From the NCBI RefSeq assembly GCF_003584165.1, contig NZ_QXFJ01000008.1:1-64000 (forward strand): 64,000 nt of DNA. The letters are read 5' to 3'. A program made the position numbers and the translations under genes. This DNA is from Flagellimonas aequoris (GTDB lineage Bacteria; Bacteroidota; Bacteroidia; Flavobacteriales; Flavobacteriaceae). The number at the start of each line of letters is the position of its first letter. The first letter of the stretch is position 1. The notes under the pieces are model-generated. The model worked only from the letters and a program-made list of their open reading frames with translations. It did no database searches and was not told where the DNA came from. This document shows positions 1-8,650 of this stretch, piece by piece.

Positions 1-7
1 TGGATAA

Positions 8-48
8 GCCGGGTAAACTGACCCACCTTCGCCGGATGAAACTGACCA
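8..48. repeat. Left-end IS21 transposase binding sites (two copies)
   Basis: Two imperfect copies of an 18-bp sequence, GCCGGGTAAACTGACCCA at 8-25 and GCCGGATGAAACTGACCA at 31-48, lie 23 bp apart. They are inverted relative to the array at the other end. Multiple terminal repeats of this kind are the binding sites for IstA in IS21-type elements. Confidence 0.75.
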
Positions 49-91
49 TGGCAAATGGACTGCCCAGATTTGATCTATCCTTGGGTTAAAC

Positions 92-829
92 TTAGTTTTT
101 ATTTTTCAATTTTCTTCTCATTGATTCTCCTTTTATATCTATTCTGTGGGCTGTATGCACCAAACGGTCGAGGATGGCATCGGCCAGTGTTTTCTCCCCG
201 ATAATGTCGTGCCACTTTGATACGGGCAATTGTGATGCTATTATAGTGGATTTTTTGCCGTGCCTGTCCTCGATGATCTCCATAAGTGCATGCCTATTGA
301 TGTTGTCCAATGGTTTAAGGCCGAAGTCATCCAAGATGAGCAAGTCCTGTTTTTCAAGTTTGTTTATCTGTTTTGGATAGGAACCGTCTGCCTTTGATGT
401 CTTGAGCAGGGTAAAGAGCTTCGCAGTATTGAAGTACATCGTTTTTGACCCCATGGAACAGGCCTGGTGGCCGATGGCCGATGCCAGGTAACTTTTGCCC
501 ACGCCGGTACTACCGGTAATAAGTATGTTCTCCCTTTTTTGGATGAACCCGCAGGAACCGAGCCGCCGGACCAGGTTCTTGTCCAGTTGGCGCGACGGTC
601 GGTAGTCTATAGCTTCCATGACGGCCGTATACCTGAACCTTGCGGACTTGGTCAATCGCTCTATCCTACGGTTGTGACGGTCGTCCCATTCGCTCTGGAC
701 GAGATAGGCGATCAGTTCATCGTTGGTGTAACCGGTGGACGGACCGCCGGTTTCCATTGTTGTGGTGAAGGCCCTGTGCATTCCATAGAGCCTCATTTCT
801 TTCATCGATTGCATTGTTTTTTCGTTCAT
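92..829 (-). CDS. istB: IstB-like transposition helper ATPase
   Basis: This 245-residue AAA+ ATPase is the second gene of the IS21 element. IstB is known to assemble on target DNA and to stimulate the transposase. A Walker A motif (GSTGVGKS) lies at residues 106-113 and a Walker B motif (LLILDD) near 163-168, with the short helical N-terminal region usual for IstB. The length matches the family (about 240-260) and nothing looks broken, so the helper is probably functional. It follows istA on the minus strand after a 24-bp gap, and the two are surely co-transcribed. Confidence 0.93.
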   Translation of the reverse strand: MNEKTMQSMKEMRLYGMHRAFTTTMETGGPSTGYTNDELIAYLVQSEWDDRHNRRIERLTKSARFRYTAVMEAIDYRPSRQLDKNLVRRLGSCGFIQKRENILITGSTGVGKSYLASAIGHQACSMGSKTMYFNTAKLFTLLKTSKADGSYPKQINKLEKQDLLILDDFGLKPLDNINRHALMEIIEDRHGKKSTIIASQLPVSKWHDIIGEKTLADAILDRLVHTAHRIDIKGESMRRKLKNKN

Positions 830-853
830 ATGTTCTGTTTTTAAGTATTGTTC

Positions 854-2422
854 CTATTCGTAGTATTTTCCTCCCCTTATGTTGTTGTGCTCGGGCATTT
901 CCATGTCCCCGTCGATACCTTCATCGATCTGGTCCCACCCCTTTTTCAGGATGCGCTCGACCATATTGTAATTGTACGCACCATATTCCGCGGCACGCCT
1001 ACAGGCACCGTCAAGACGTTCCCTTCCGTACTTTTTGGCAAGGTGGAGCACGCCCAGACAGGACTTATAGGATTGTTCCGGGTGTTGCTTCTTCTCCAGG
1101 ATGGCAATGATGTACCCTTTACAGTGTCCGCCGATATCGCTTGCCCAATCGATGAACTTTTCACTGCTCCACTCGCTTATGAAACGATGGTGCGAGGGCA
1201 TATGGTCGGCCAAGGTGGTATAGCCGTATTTCTTCCTGTTCCTTGTATGTACGGCGAACCTTTCGTGCTTATGGTAGATCTCGACGATACTGTCGGTATA
1301 GACCAGCTTGACCTGTTTGCCTATATGCCTGTAGGGCACGCTGTAATAATGCTTGTCCTTCCCAAAATAAACATGGCTGTTCTTGTGTACGGTGGCCTGG
1401 GCATAGCGTTTTACCTCATAGCGTTTCGCCGGTAACGGCATCAGTTCGTCCTTCTCGATCTCCATAAAAAGCGAACACCTGGAATATTCCCTTCCCCTGA
1501 ACGACATTGCGTTGTGTTTTTCCAACAGTTCCCTTATCGCGATGTTGATATCGGTCATGCTATGGAAGACCTGGTTCCGTAAAGGGGCGAACACCCTGGT
1601 GTAGATTATCTTCACGGCGTTCTCCACTATGGCCTTGTCCCTTGGCCTATAGGTACGTGTGGGCAGTACTGCCGTTTCGTAGTGTTCGGCAAAGTCGGCG
1701 AACACCTCGTTGACCTTGGGCTCGTAACGGCTGCTCTTGGTAACCGCCGACTTAAGGTTGTCCGGCACCAAGGCCTTTGGTACGCCGCCGTAGAACCATA
1801 GTGCGTTCTCGGTGCAGCGGATGAAGTCCTCCAGTTTTTGGCTTGCACAGGCCTCTACATAAGTGTATTGGCTGCTACCGAGTATACACACGAACACCTC
1901 CAGTTCCTTCAGTTCACCGGTGTCCCTGTCAACAATATGGAGTTTCTTTCCCGTGAAGTCTATAAAGAGCTTGTCGCCGGCCTTGTGCTCCATGTGCATT
2001 ACCGGAGAGGTCTCCTTGCGCCATTCGGCGTACCAATACTTGAACTGTGAGAGCTTGAAGCCATCGGGGTGCTTGGCATAATATTCTTCCCATAACAATT
2101 GTCTGGTCACCCCGGTCTTGCGAAGCTCTTTGTCAAAATAGGGAAAGTACTGCCTTAAGGTCAGCAAACGTTGGCTCTTGCGCTTTTGCCCGTCCTTAAA
2201 AAGGTTGTGGAGTTCCTCTAGGGTCATCTTCTCCACTTCGTAGGCGGTAAAACGGTACCGCCTGAAGAATTCGATGTACTTCCTGACCGTGACACGGGAT
2301 ATGCCCAATTGTTGGCTTATCCCACGCTTGCTCGTACCGGAGGTGTACAGTTTGTAAATCAGTTTTGTTTTTCGCATGTCTATCTGCTTGTTCGCCATGG
2401 TGCTTTTTAACAAAAAAAGCAC
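854..2422 (-). CDS. istA: IS21-family transposase IstA (DDE integrase type)
   Basis: The transposase of the element has 522 residues. An N-terminal helix-turn-helix region spans about residues 34-54 (GISQQLGISRVTVRKYI) and should bind the terminal repeats. The RNase H-like catalytic core has the expected acidic residues: D155 in LFIDFTG, D221 in LVPDNLK and E267 in AIVENAV. The C-terminal part is the usual IS21 beta-barrel and tail. The reading frame is intact. Translation may start at the internal ATG at residue 9 (MANKQ, position 2398), because the eight residues before it are not typical. The terminal repeat array starts just upstream, at 2456. Confidence 0.93.
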   Translation of the reverse strand: MLFLLKSTMANKQIDMRKTKLIYKLYTSGTSKRGISQQLGISRVTVRKYIEFFRRYRFTAYEVEKMTLEELHNLFKDGQKRKSQRLLTLRQYFPYFDKELRKTGVTRQLLWEEYYAKHPDGFKLSQFKYWYAEWRKETSPVMHMEHKAGDKLFIDFTGKKLHIVDRDTGELKELEVFVCILGSSQYTYVEACASQKLEDFIRCTENALWFYGGVPKALVPDNLKSAVTKSSRYEPKVNEVFADFAEHYETAVLPTRTYRPRDKAIVENAVKIIYTRVFAPLRNQVFHSMTDINIAIRELLEKHNAMSFRGREYSRCSLFMEIEKDELMPLPAKRYEVKRYAQATVHKNSHVYFGKDKHYYSVPYRHIGKQVKLVYTDSIVEIYHKHERFAVHTRNRKKYGYTTLADHMPSHHRFISEWSSEKFIDWASDIGGHCKGYIIAILEKKQHPEQSYKSCLGVLHLAKKYGRERLDGACRRAAEYGAYNYNMVERILKKGWDQIDEGIDGDMEMPEHNNIRGGKYYE

Positions 2423-2448
2423 TTAGACTTTTTACAGATAGATCTAAT

Positions 2449-3780
2449 CTAAAGGTGGGTCACTTTGGCCCGGCGGGGGTGGGTCACTTTCGTCCGGCCA
2501 GCTATGGTCACTTTAACCCGGCGAGGGTGGTATACTATGTCCGGCGTTTCCATTAAAACCGAAATATCAATAACCAAATCAGTATTGTTCTTAAATGAAA
2601 AGTTGTTAAAAGTAACATTATCAAACTGTTGATGAAGTTTTGAATTACGAAATTCAGTTGTAGAAATCACGGACAAGTTTATATTTGGCATTTTAAGATG
2701 CCTTATGTTTTCGTCACTTGACAAACTGAATAACTTCGATAGCCAATTTTGAAAATCTTTGAAGGCTAGGTTTGCACATGGAATATCTCGTTCCAAAACA
2801 GTTAAATTCCATTCTTCGTTTTCCAAACTAAGCTTTCCTGATAGTAGTAATTCAACTATTATTTTTTGAAGGCGTGCAATAGCAAAAGGTGCAAGCGTAA
2901 CTTCAAGATATTCCAACCATTTTGTATCATGAAGTGTTTTATTGTAGTTTTTACCTATGGTTTGAATATAATCTGATAATTCAGCATTATCCTTTGTGAA
3001 CCATTTGATGAGTTGGTTTTCTTCTAATTCCCTTATTCTTAACGTTTCCCAATTTGAAAGATTAACTGATTCGTCTCTGGAATCATCAAGTAATTTTTGG
3101 GATAAGGAAGTGTGAAATTTTTGTCCATCAATTTCAATTACTGAACCTATATTTTTTCTATAACCTATTTTTTCATTTCCATATTTGGAATATATAAAAC
3201 TGTTCAGATAGGGCACTTCTACGGCAAAATCAACCTGTTGCTTGGGAAATTTTGAAGCTAAGTGTTTAGGGACAATACTATCTACATTTCTCTGTGGTAA
3301 AAGTAAATGGGGTAAAAAAACCATTTTTTCTTGGGAGATGTAATCAAAAAGAAACTCTTTCTCAAAACCACTACCTAATAATTGGGTATTGTAGTTGTTT
3401 AGAGTAAATTTTATTCTTGGGTCAATCAGATGAAGTGCTTCATATAGATTATTTATCTCAATTTTTGAAAGGTTCGATTTGTAGTTAATATTGCCTAACT
3501 GTTTTGAATTTAGACTTTTGTCTATTGATTGAGCATCATACTTTTCAGTGAAAAAATCCTCAATAAAAGTGCTAGGTTTTGTTGGTATTCCTCTTGTAAA
3601 AATATTATTTAAAACAGAGCAATATGGATATTGAATGGACTCTTCATGTTGCAAGGATAAGTTTGTCTCAATGTCAAATACAGATAAACTTTGTAGTAAA
3701 CCATCAACTTTATCTTTTGAAAATTTAGTTAAGTCCGACTTAACCCCTTCTAATATGTACCCAGCTTGAAATTGTTCCAT
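2449..3780 (-). pseudogene. Vsr/DUF559-like nuclease-domain protein, 3' end cut by IS21
   Basis: The frame encodes 443 residues, but only about the first 410 (down to 2553) belong to the original gene. The last 30 or so (ending in RAKVTHL) are translated from the right end of the IS. Residues 181-250 look like a PD-(D/E)XK nuclease of the Vsr/DUF559 type: D184 in VDFAVEV, the hallmark VIEIDGQKFH at 214-223, then DDSRD and WETLRIR. DNA cleavage or nicking is inferred from this. The start codon overlaps the stop of the Hsp70-like gene by one base (TAATG), so the two are translationally coupled. The residues just before the break (TDLVIDISVL) do not look like a natural C-terminus. The protein was probably much longer, perhaps with a helicase domain encoded left of the window. 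Confidence 0.6.
2456..2545. repeat. Right-end IS21 transposase binding sites (four copies)
   Basis: Four copies of an 18-19-bp sequence lie at 2456-2474, 2480-2498, 2505-2522 and 2528-2545, repeating every 23-25 bp. On the minus strand each reads GCCGG(N)...AAAGTGACC(C)A. The outermost copy is the most diverged. The right end therefore has four sites and the left end two, an asymmetry also known from other IS21 members. The array is translated as an artificial tail on the truncated gene that enters from the right. Confidence 0.75.
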
Positions 3781-5411
3781 TAAAAATCAGATAATCCATG
3801 GTCATAATCATAATGCCCCCCTTTGTCTGTCTTAGGAGCTTCAATGTGATCAAATACTTTTTCAATCGGTGTTATAATAATATCATTTTCCAAAGGAATA
3901 GATAAACCATATGATGTTGCCAAAATAGTGTATAGAATTTCATCAATGTGTTGATTTTTGATAAAAGGAATATTCAGTAGATTTCCGTTTACGAGTCTTA
4001 TATCGTTAAAATTTAGCAAAGTAGTTTGCATACTACTATAAATTGCTCCACCGCCGCAATAAACAACTGGCCTATTTTCAAGAGCATTCATCAATTTTGA
4101 AGATGATAGATGGTGGGAAGGCCTTCTAGACTCGAATGATTTTGTAATCTTAGATACCATGTTTTTTACGTTAACTAGTAATTGGTCATGGTATTGTGAA
4201 ATAGTGTTTTGGAATAATGATTCATCACCTTTCTTTTCAAGAAATATTTTCTGTACATCCGGAATTGATAATCGGGGGTTTTCCTTTATATAATTCTCAA
4301 AAATGTAATTCAATCCTTTTGGAAATGAATGAACCGTATGAATATCCGGTTGATTTTCACCAATGGTAAAAAACACTACATCAGTGGTCCCACCCCCAAT
4401 ATCAACTAATAAACTCATTCCATATTCCAATCTTTTTTGTTGGGTAATGGATGATAAACCAGCATATGCCTCTGGAATTACTTTTAAACCATAGAAATAA
4501 ATATCATCCTCAGAATAAGGTGTTTGTAATTCTGTTAAATTTAATAGGTTAGTATATTTTTCTTTTAAATAATTCTCTTTAGTTTTATATTTCTCAACTA
4601 GTTTATATGCTGTAATCAGAAGAGCATAAGCCTTTTCTGTTTGATTTTTCAAAATGTCATGATTTGTACCACTAGGGATTCCCATCTGTACAAAGAAATT
4701 TTCACCTAGCTTTTCTTGCAAAATCAGCAAAATATAGGTGATAAACCAGACAGATATTTTGTCAGAGTCTATTTTGTGATTCCATTGTACAGAATTTGAA
4801 AACGCTGCAAGTTTGAAATACCTGTAGTAAAATTTTTCAACTAGATTTTCCTTCCATTCCGATAAATCATTTTTATAATCTATTTCTATCTTTTCATTCT
4901 GCTTACTCCATTTGATTAATCTTTCATTGTATTGTTCTTGAAGAATCCCACATTCCCTTTTCCATTCATTATTGGCTATATTGAAATTGTTTTGTATTCT
5001 GGTGCATTCTTTTTTCCAATCTATAATTTCAGGGGCAACATTTTGATTGATTTTACTAAATAATCTTTGAATTTTTTCTCTCCAGGAATTAGCTTGAATT
5101 ATAGGTCTATCTGGAAAAATTGGAGTTCCTGGTTTTTTGGGGAGTTCTAAGATGGGCTCTTTTAACGGTTCAAACTTTGGCTTTTCTTTTCCTTCATTGT
5201 GCAACCATTTACAACTTTCATCATTTACAAAACCATAGCTTAATGTGTCATCTTCATTAATTTGAACTATTGAGGGAAATAGAACTGTTGGATTTCCAAA
5301 AGGGTTGTTAAATTCAACAAATTCGTAAGTCTTCTGAGCTGGATTAGTTGCATCTTCAATGCATACTTTAGTTTGATGTGTTCCAAAATCAAGGCCAACG
5401 GTAAAACTCAT
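3780..5411 (-). CDS. Hsp70/actin-like ATPase of a putative defence cluster
   Basis: This 543-residue protein has the Hsp70/actin ATPase fold. Phosphate-1 motif: GLDFGTHQTK (6-15). Connect-1-like motif: VIPEAYAGL (311-319). Phosphate-2 motif: LVDIGGGTTDVV (335-346). Adenosine motif: VVYCGGGA (449-456), followed by SYGLS near 500. Residues 75-195 form a charged, probably coiled insertion. There is no DnaK substrate-binding domain, so it is not a housekeeping chaperone. Hsp70-like ATPases of this size occur beside SNF2 helicases and nucleases in defence islands. Their role there is not established; ATP-driven assembly or activation of the complex is a guess. It sits one base after the helicase gene and overlaps the nuclease gene by one base. 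Confidence 0.75.
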   Translation of the reverse strand: MSFTVGLDFGTHQTKVCIEDATNPAQKTYEFVEFNNPFGNPTVLFPSIVQINEDDTLSYGFVNDESCKWLHNEGKEKPKFEPLKEPILELPKKPGTPIFPDRPIIQANSWREKIQRLFSKINQNVAPEIIDWKKECTRIQNNFNIANNEWKRECGILQEQYNERLIKWSKQNEKIEIDYKNDLSEWKENLVEKFYYRYFKLAAFSNSVQWNHKIDSDKISVWFITYILLILQEKLGENFFVQMGIPSGTNHDILKNQTEKAYALLITAYKLVEKYKTKENYLKEKYTNLLNLTELQTPYSEDDIYFYGLKVIPEAYAGLSSITQQKRLEYGMSLLVDIGGGTTDVVFFTIGENQPDIHTVHSFPKGLNYIFENYIKENPRLSIPDVQKIFLEKKGDESLFQNTISQYHDQLLVNVKNMVSKITKSFESRRPSHHLSSSKLMNALENRPVVYCGGGAIYSSMQTTLLNFNDIRLVNGNLLNIPFIKNQHIDEILYTILATSYGLSIPLENDIIITPIEKVFDHIEAPKTDKGGHYDYDHGLSDF

Positions 5412-5412
5412 G

Positions 5413-8400
5413 TTAATAAACCGTTATATGGTTCAAGGAAAGTAATTGGGGAGATTTTGATAATATTTCACTAGCATTTAATTCACGTAAAACATTATCT
5501 TTTTCCTCTTCAAAATTAGACAGGACCTTTCTTTGAGCAGGCAGAATACTTTCAATATTTTTCCTTTCCTTTTGATTAAATGTTGTTTTAAGCCTATACT
5601 CTGAATTTTCAATGATATTTTTTTGTCTATTTATTTTGTTATCGTAGAATTCTGATTTCCGTTGAATCTGCATTTTTTTATGGGTTTCCAATCTCATTTT
5701 TTGTTCCTGTAAATTTTTGGACTCCATGAATTCAATTTCCTCTGCAAAAATGTATTCCAATTCAGAAATTAAATCATCTGGAATTTTTAGCCCACTCGAA
5801 TTTGCTGTGGCATATAATTGCGATTCACCCAAGAATTGTTCTGAAATATTCTTGTCATTAATTACTTTCCCTTTGTGTACATCATATAATATTGGCAATA
5901 AGAGTTCTGTTTTTTGCTCTCGGTTATACCATTTTTTTATTGTTGTTGTGGAATAAATCGCTAGATAATAATCCCCTTTTTCAATATTATTTTTAAGAAC
6001 CTCTTTGTCTAGTGCAAATTGAAATGTATTATCCGCTTTTAAATCTTGTGATTCAAAAAATTGCAATGCTGCAATAATGATTGGATGATAGGCATTTATC
6101 CGAATAATATTACTATTACTATAACCTACATCTTGTGAAAATGTAATTTTAAGTGAATTCCTCTCTCTAATTGAATTAATAAAACGTTTAAAAGAAATGA
6201 TGGATTCTGAATCCTGTGGTTGAAACTCATTTAAAAAGTTTATTAATACTCTTGGTGAGCTTTTTGGTAAAATTAAATTATATGTTAGCTCTGCCTCATC
6301 TAATATTTCCAATTGACAAGTGGTTAGTTTTGAGCGAATCAGTATTTTAACATAATTAACTAATTCTTCTTCAGTTACGTAGCGATGGTTATTTTGAATG
6401 TTCTCAATCTCATTTTTAAAATAAATGTCATTTGTCAACGTATCTGTTAGTCCTTCACTTATTGATTCAAGATTTTTCTGTTCAGTGATAATGGCTCGTT
6501 CAATGGCATCTATTTTTTCTTTTCTATGTTCCTTTGATATTTCAGTACAATAAAGTTCCTTTTCCAAAGACTTAAACCATTCACGGATATTTCTTACACC
6601 AATATTTTCACTTCTATCCAAATCCTTATCCAGTATTGCTTCTAAATCTCCAATACAACCCCTGAAAATTCCAATCCTATCCAACAATCTAGTATAGATA
6701 TCTTCCTGTATGGAGTCCTTTACAACCAAATTATAAATGTTAACAATCGAAGCTTTCTGACCAAATCGATCTATTCGACCTATTCTTTGCTCAACAACCA
6801 TAGGGTTCCACGGTAAATCATAGTTAACCAACGCATCACAAAATTGCATATCCAAACCTTCACTCCCCACTTCCGATGATAAAAGAACCTGAACATTATC
6901 ATCGAATTTAAATTTCTCAATCTCAGATGTCCTTTCATCAATCCCACCATGAATAATGGCAGATTGAATACCTTCTGATTTCAGTCTTATATTTAAATAT
7001 TTTAGTGTTTTCTTAAAAATCGCAAAAACGATTAATTTTTTATTCTCCTTGTAAACAACCTGTTTTATTATTTTTAATAATTCCTCAAACTTAGCATCCC
7101 TTAAAGATCCATAGTTGTCTAAGTTATTATCTAAATCCTCAACTTTATTTAGGTATCCATATACACTACTTGCAACTTGACGTTTTTTTTGAACCAGCCC
7201 CAATGCACCACCCTGTGTCATTCTTTCATTACCATACTCGTCCATATAAGTCTTTTCATCAATGTAATTTTCAATAATTGCATCGAATTCTATACGTTCT
7301 TCAGGAAACAATTCAACAATTAATGTATGGGGCTCCCTAACAGCTTGAGACCAGTCTTGTGTCACCTCTTTTTTTCTTGTGCGTGAAAAGATTTTATTCA
7401 GCTCACTCATATCTGAAATGTCAAATTGCAACTGCACCCTCGTTTCAGGTGAATCATCTTTTGTTTTTAGATCGGATACAATCTTTTGGTATAAAGGGAT
7501 ACCATCGAATAAGTCCTTTATACATGAACGTTTTCTCCATTCAACACGATATTCCTCGCCTGAGCTATAGTAAAGAGATACCTCGGAATCTTCCAAATCT
7601 TTTAAAATCGTACTGAATAAAACTTGACTATTTAGCTGAGTCAATGCTTTTACAAAAGGGGCGTTCACCACTATTTCATTCTGAAAAGTTGAATATTCTG
7701 TATATTTATGTTCATCTAATAGCTGAAGAAGATTAAATAGATTTTGTTCACTAATCATTATTGGTGTTGCCGTCAAAAAAACCACAGCATTTGCCGTTTC
7801 CATTATTTTTTTTGCACCTCTAAAGGTCTGCGTTGTATGATTTCGTAAACGGTGCGCCTCATCACATAGAATGAAGTCGAATTTTAAATTCTTTTCATCT
7901 ATTACCTCAAATAGGTTTTGACTTTTTGTATGTTTCTTAGATTCAATCTCCCTGGGCAGACGAATTTTTTCATAATTGACAATTGCTTTTATTGCTCCGC
8001 TTCGTTCCTTAATATCTGATATTAAATCTTTCGAAGAATCATATATTTTAAAACTAAAATTAAATTTTTCCCTTAGTTCCATTTGCCATTTTTCCTGTAA
8101 CGATTTTGGGCAAACAATCAATGCATTTTTCAGCTCACGTCTTGCCATTAATTCAAGCATAATATGACCTGCTTCAATTGTTTTACCTAGTCCAACTTCA
8201 TCAGCAACAAGAATTCTATGATTTTCTGAATTCAAAAACTTTAAAAGAGGTTTAAATTGATATGCTTTAAAAATTGTGTTGGAAGCTTTTAAGGAGGAAA
8301 TTGTATTATTACTGGTATTATGTATTTTAAAACTTGTATTAATTCTTGAAAAGTCAAGAAATGAACCAAATATACCTTTTCGTAAACGCTGGAAGGGGTC

Positions 8401-8571
8401 TGACAAATCAGTATCTGGAATTAAGTTGCTTTCTAAGCAGTTTTTTATCTCATTATGTATACTGACACGATATAATTGGCGTCCTCTAGCTGGGGGGGAC
8501 ACTTCTGTCACTATTCCCTTTTCGTTTGAATTTACATATATTACCGAGTCTCCAATATTAAATCTTGCCAT
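5413..8571 (-). CDS. SNF2/RapA-type superfamily 2 helicase of a putative defence cluster
   Basis: This 1052-residue SNF2-family ATPase would translocate on or remodel double-stranded DNA. A small SH3/tudor-like N-terminus (FNIGDSVIYV, 4-13) precedes the motor. Walker A is DEVGLGKT at 124-131, the DEAH box lies at 237-240, and TATP follows shortly after. The C-terminal helicase lobe has SSEVGSEGLD and the arginine-finger motif EQRIGRIDRFGQ near residues 590-620. From about 930 to 1030 the protein is strongly charged and probably coiled coil. The order of motifs resembles RapA and the DrmD helicase of DISARM; a direct DrmD assignment is inference. It ends one base before the Hsp70-like gene and starts 79 bp after the RecD-like gene. 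Confidence 0.82.
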   Translation of the reverse strand: MARFNIGDSVIYVNSNEKGIVTEVSPPARGRQLYRVSIHNEIKNCLESNLIPDTDLSDPFQRLRKGIFGSFLDFSRINTSFKIHNTSNNTISSLKASNTIFKAYQFKPLLKFLNSENHRILVADEVGLGKTIEAGHIMLELMARRELKNALIVCPKSLQEKWQMELREKFNFSFKIYDSSKDLISDIKERSGAIKAIVNYEKIRLPREIESKKHTKSQNLFEVIDEKNLKFDFILCDEAHRLRNHTTQTFRGAKKIMETANAVVFLTATPIMISEQNLFNLLQLLDEHKYTEYSTFQNEIVVNAPFVKALTQLNSQVLFSTILKDLEDSEVSLYYSSGEEYRVEWRKRSCIKDLFDGIPLYQKIVSDLKTKDDSPETRVQLQFDISDMSELNKIFSRTRKKEVTQDWSQAVREPHTLIVELFPEERIEFDAIIENYIDEKTYMDEYGNERMTQGGALGLVQKKRQVASSVYGYLNKVEDLDNNLDNYGSLRDAKFEELLKIIKQVVYKENKKLIVFAIFKKTLKYLNIRLKSEGIQSAIIHGGIDERTSEIEKFKFDDNVQVLLSSEVGSEGLDMQFCDALVNYDLPWNPMVVEQRIGRIDRFGQKASIVNIYNLVVKDSIQEDIYTRLLDRIGIFRGCIGDLEAILDKDLDRSENIGVRNIREWFKSLEKELYCTEISKEHRKEKIDAIERAIITEQKNLESISEGLTDTLTNDIYFKNEIENIQNNHRYVTEEELVNYVKILIRSKLTTCQLEILDEAELTYNLILPKSSPRVLINFLNEFQPQDSESIISFKRFINSIRERNSLKITFSQDVGYSNSNIIRINAYHPIIIAALQFFESQDLKADNTFQFALDKEVLKNNIEKGDYYLAIYSTTTIKKWYNREQKTELLLPILYDVHKGKVINDKNISEQFLGESQLYATANSSGLKIPDDLISELEYIFAEEIEFMESKNLQEQKMRLETHKKMQIQRKSEFYDNKINRQKNIIENSEYRLKTTFNQKERKNIESILPAQRKVLSNFEEEKDNVLRELNASEILSKSPQLLSLNHITVY

Positions 8572-8650
8572 TTATCGATTTATAAGTATTTATGAAAGTA
8601 GATTTTTGGGTTCTTCAAATGCAAATATTGGTTGGTTTCGAGCTAACATT

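Larger units (their letters stand above)
1..2552 (-). mobile_element. IS21-family insertion sequence (istA-istB plus terminal binding sites)
   Basis: A two-gene unit with transposase IstA followed by helper ATPase IstB defines the IS21 family. Both ends carry repeated GCCGG...TGACCCA sites, in inverted orientation relative to each other. The outermost bases match as well: TGGATAAGCCGG at position 1, and TGGAAACGCCGG read on the minus strand from 2552. I therefore place the element at 1-2552, about 2.5 kb, usual for the family. The left end coincides with the window edge, so it could extend a few bases further. I cannot see the target duplication because the left flank is absent. The element is richer in GC than the defence genes it interrupts, which suggests a recent arrival. 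Confidence 0.85.

Noticed and set aside
467..844. Long plus-strand frame opposite istB
   Set aside because: It is fully covered by the well-conserved istB frame with Walker motifs; the antisense frame has no family resemblance.
848..1435. Plus-strand 195-codon frame opposite istA
   Set aside because: It is antisense to the catalytic part of the transposase; a shadow of GC-rich codon use.
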